Shown: in pieces, positions 61,769 to 64,000 of the stretch | How the letters are laid out: each line of letters begins with the position of its first letter | Position numbering within the stretch: position 1 is the first letter of the stretch | Source of the DNA: an uncultured Aquimarina sp. | GTDB taxonomy: Bacteria > Bacteroidota > Bacteroidia > Flavobacteriales > Flavobacteriaceae | NCBI GenBank assembly: GCA_947496705.1 | Contig: CANMDW010000022.1 | Span: 1-64,000 of the forward strand | Length of the DNA: 64,000 nucleotides | Direction: 5' to 3' | The notes under the pieces: generated by a model | What the model was told of the DNA's origin: nothing | Databases searched by the model: none | The model's input: the letters and a program-made list of their open reading frames with translations, nothing else | Translations under genes and position numbers: made by a program

Positions 61769-63016
61769 ATGAGTTCTCCGCTATTTCGTAAAGAGGCCAT
61801 AGAAAACAACACCCAAAGATTATTAGGAGAAGTCCTGTTAGTGCGACCTATATCCTTTTGGATATGTATTGGTGCCATTGTGTTGGTGGTTACCTTGGTG
61901 GGACTTTTTTTATTATTTGGTAAGTTTGCCCGCCGCGAAACCGTGGCGGGTTACCTTGTTCCCGACAAGGGTTTGGTGCGTGTATATGCTCCTTTTAATG
62001 GGGTGATCGATCAAAAACACATTACCGACGGACAAAAAGTAATCAAAGGGCAATATCTATTGGAAGTCACTACAGAGCGAGGTACCAAAGATAGCCTTAG
62101 TATGAATGAGCAACTCATTTTTAGATTGCAGCAGCAAAAATCAAACTTAGCACAGCGTATTACCGATGAGACCCGAGTGCTGGATAGCGAAGGCAGTCGT
62201 CTATCGGTGGTTTTAGCAAATCATAAAAGCGAATATATTCAGATACAACGGCAATTATACAGCCAGCAGCAACAATTACAGCTTATAAAAGAACAATGGG
62301 ATCGCTATAAAGCGCTTCGATCCAAAGGATTGATTTCAGAAGATGAACTCAATAGCAAAAGAAATGCCTATTATACTGCAAAAGCCTCACTGGATGCTAC
62401 CAAAAGGTTGAAAATTAGCAAACAAACAGAGATTGCCAATACAGAAAAGCAGGTAGAGCAATCACCATTCCGCAAAAGCAATCGATTACAGGAATTACAG
62501 CATGAATATGCGCAGCTTGAACAACGCCTTATCGAATTAGAAAACAATCGCTCGTATATGGTCAAAGCTCCGGTCGATGGTCGTGTCACATCATCGCAGG
62601 TACATATTGGGCAAAATGTTTCTGCCGCAGCATCTATATTAACCATCATTCCCGAAAATACCGTGTTGTATGCAGAGTTATTTCTACCCTCCAGAGCGAT
62701 CGGTTTTATCAAAAGGAAACAAAAGGTGTTAATGCGATATGATGCATTTCCTTATCAGCGATATGGATTATATGAGGGTGAGATAATTCAAATTGCAGAA
62801 GCAGTGATACATCCCAATGAAGCTGTCCTTCCTATTGCAGCACAAGAACCGGTATATCGAATAAAAGTGGCATTAGATGTTCAAAGTATTACTGCTTATG
62901 GAAAAAAAATGCGATTGCAATCAGGTATGGCGGTGACTGCCGATATTATCTTGGAAGAACGAAGCCTGGGGCAATGGCTTCTCGAACCTATTTATAGTTT
63001 AAAAGGAAAGTTATAA
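61769..63016 (+). CDS. CvaA/HlyD-type membrane fusion protein
   Basis: 415 residues, the CvaA size. One N-terminal membrane helix (ICIGAIVLVVTLVGLFLLFG), a biotinyl-lipoyl half (GYLVPDKGLVRVYAPFNGVI), a long coiled coil (about 110-245) and the second lipoyl half plus beta barrel (VKAPVDGRVTSSQVHIGQNV). It links the inner-membrane ABC transporter to an outer-membrane channel to export peptides in one step. Immediately upstream of the peptidase ABC transporter; the TolC-like channel is not in view. Confidence 0.93.
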   Translation: MSSPLFRKEAIENNTQRLLGEVLLVRPISFWICIGAIVLVVTLVGLFLLFGKFARRETVAGYLVPDKGLVRVYAPFNGVIDQKHITDGQKVIKGQYLLEVTTERGTKDSLSMNEQLIFRLQQQKSNLAQRITDETRVLDSEGSRLSVVLANHKSEYIQIQRQLYSQQQQLQLIKEQWDRYKALRSKGLISEDELNSKRNAYYTAKASLDATKRLKISKQTEIANTEKQVEQSPFRKSNRLQELQHEYAQLEQRLIELENNRSYMVKAPVDGRVTSSQVHIGQNVSAAASILTIIPENTVLYAELFLPSRAIGFIKRKQKVLMRYDAFPYQRYGLYEGEIIQIAEAVIHPNEAVLPIAAQEPVYRIKVALDVQSITAYGKKMRLQSGMAVTADIILEERSLGQWLLEPIYSLKGKL

Positions 63017-63019
63017 GGT

Positions 63020-64000
63020 ATGCAAAACCCAATACATTTACTACATTATGGCTGGGGGAAAAGACTTCCGGTTATCATACAAACCGAAGTGGCCGAGTGC
63101 GGCCTGGCCTCGATGGCAATGGTGGCCAATTATCACGGGCATAAGGTAGACCTGAATGCATTACGCCGAAAATACAGTATCTCTTCAAAAGGAGCCACGC
63201 TGCAAGGACTTATCAAACTGGCAGACAGTCTACAGTTTAGCTCCAGGCCCTTACGTCTGGAGCTCGAAGAACTTTCGCAGTTAAAAAAACCGTGTATCCT
63301 GCATTGGAATTTAAATCATTTTGTGGTATTGCAATCGGTAAAAAGAAATAAAGTCACTATTCATGATCCGGCAGTAGGAGCCAGAACCCTGACTTTGGAA
63401 GAGGTTTCCAAACATTTTACTGGAGTGGCACTAGAATTAACACCTACTCCCGATTTTAAGCCCGAAAAGATTGCAAAAAAGGCAAAATTCGCCGATTTCT
63501 GGACCAGGATCACCGGCTTAAAAAGGGTGCTTACACAAATCCTGATACTATCGTTGCTATTACAGGTATTTGCCATGGCCACTCCTTTTTATATGCAATT
63601 GGTGGTCGATGATGTGATCATCAGCAGAGACTTAGACCTGCTCATCATATTGGCCCTGGGCTTTGGATTGATGAAACTGGTAGGCCTGGCCGTGACTGCA
63701 TTGCGGGGCGTAGTAATCCTATATATGGGTACACAACTCAATATCCAAATGGCAGCAAATCTATTACGGCATTTGTTGAAACTGCCCATGGATTATTTTG
63801 AAAAAAGACATATTGGCGATATCATTTCGAGATTCGGATCTCTGGAAGATGTAAAACAACTGCTCACCACAGGTCTCATTGAAACCATCGTAGATGGTAT
63901 TATGGCGGTTGGTCTGTTGGTAATGATGTTTATTTACAGTACTACCCTGGCTTTGATCGTTTCGGTAGCGGTTTTAGTATATATATTGGTTCGTCTGGCC
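63020..64000 (+). CDS. CvaB-type peptidase-C39 ABC exporter, cut by window end
   Basis: ATG 63020, 3 bp after the adaptor stop; 327 codons are in view. The N-terminal C39 peptidase is complete: Cys in TEVAECGLASMAMVANYHG (residue about 28), His in HWNLNHFVVL and Asp in IHDPAVGAR. The transmembrane domain begins near residue 165 with four segments before the edge; the ATPase domain lies beyond. The family cuts double-glycine leaders while pumping out the mature peptide. It fits both leader types of this locus, since both have a hydrophobic -4 residue and GG, AG or GA at the site. Confidence 0.93.
   Translation, partial: MQNPIHLLHYGWGKRLPVIIQTEVAECGLASMAMVANYHGHKVDLNALRRKYSISSKGATLQGLIKLADSLQFSSRPLRLELEELSQLKKPCILHWNLNHFVVLQSVKRNKVTIHDPAVGARTLTLEEVSKHFTGVALELTPTPDFKPEKIAKKAKFADFWTRITGLKRVLTQILILSLLLQVFAMATPFYMQLVVDDVIISRDLDLLIILALGFGLMKLVGLAVTALRGVVILYMGTQLNIQMAANLLRHLLKLPMDYFEKRHIGDIISRFGSLEDVKQLLTTGLIETIVDGIMAVGLLVMMFIYSTTLALIVSVAVLVYILVRLA

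Overview
The window looks like the chromosome of a marine member of the Flavobacteriaceae (Aquimarina or a close relative is my guess; this is inference). The DNA is AT-rich, and many genes encode Bacteroidota-type secreted or outer-membrane proteins: a type IX secretion C-terminal domain, a TonB-dependent receptor with a carboxypeptidase-like N-terminus, and OmpA proteins with TSP3 repeats. Promoters fit the Bacteroidota form TTG-N(20-23)-TAnnTTTG. I saw no rRNA, tRNA or CRISPR array.

Layout. 0.2-3.4 kb: a small accessory patch with a tyrosine recombinase, a zinc-ribbon protein and an unknown membrane protein. 3.5-6.9 kb: recG, plus a decayed second copy of the recG 3' end on the far side of a lipoprotein gene. 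7-19.7 kb: a co-directional run of hydrolases (M1 peptidase, two tandem patatins, beta-lactamase-fold hydrolase, CPBP protease, alpha/beta hydrolase, PafA-type phosphatase, DinB-like protein, beta-propeller protein) with a membrane AraC regulator. 20-23 kb: an intracellular trypsin-like protease with an unknown partner, then a GC-rich 41-bp minisatellite. 23-54 kb: mostly housekeeping and envelope genes (glutamate-synthase-like protein, M20 hydrolase, UvrD/PcrA helicase, D-threonine-aldolase-like enzyme, TsaC/YciO, OmpA proteins, holA, fumC, TonB receptor, arsC, and prfB read through a programmed +1 frameshift).

54.4-64 kb is the most interesting part: a multi-peptide ribosomally made natural product or bacteriocin locus. 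It holds a LanC-type cyclase, five lanthipeptide-like precursors (KK-rich leader ending in GG; four share a four-cysteine core), four precursors with microcin-V-like MR(D/N)L leaders (two with glycine-zipper cores), a small NTF2-like protein that may be the immunity factor, and a CvaA-like adaptor with a CvaB-like peptidase-C39 ABC exporter that runs off the window edge. No LanB dehydratase is in the window. Five promoters in this locus, including that of lanC, carry the same two-part operator (two ATTCnnGAA palindromes exactly 20 bp apart) placed exactly 13 bp upstream of the -33 TTG. This points to one unknown activator controlling the whole set.

Mobile DNA: two intact copies (161 bp each, opposite orientation) and one 22-bp remnant of a miniature inverted-repeat element with TAnnTA target duplications, and an unrelated 154-bp miniature element with 18-bp inverted ends and a perfect 9-bp duplication.
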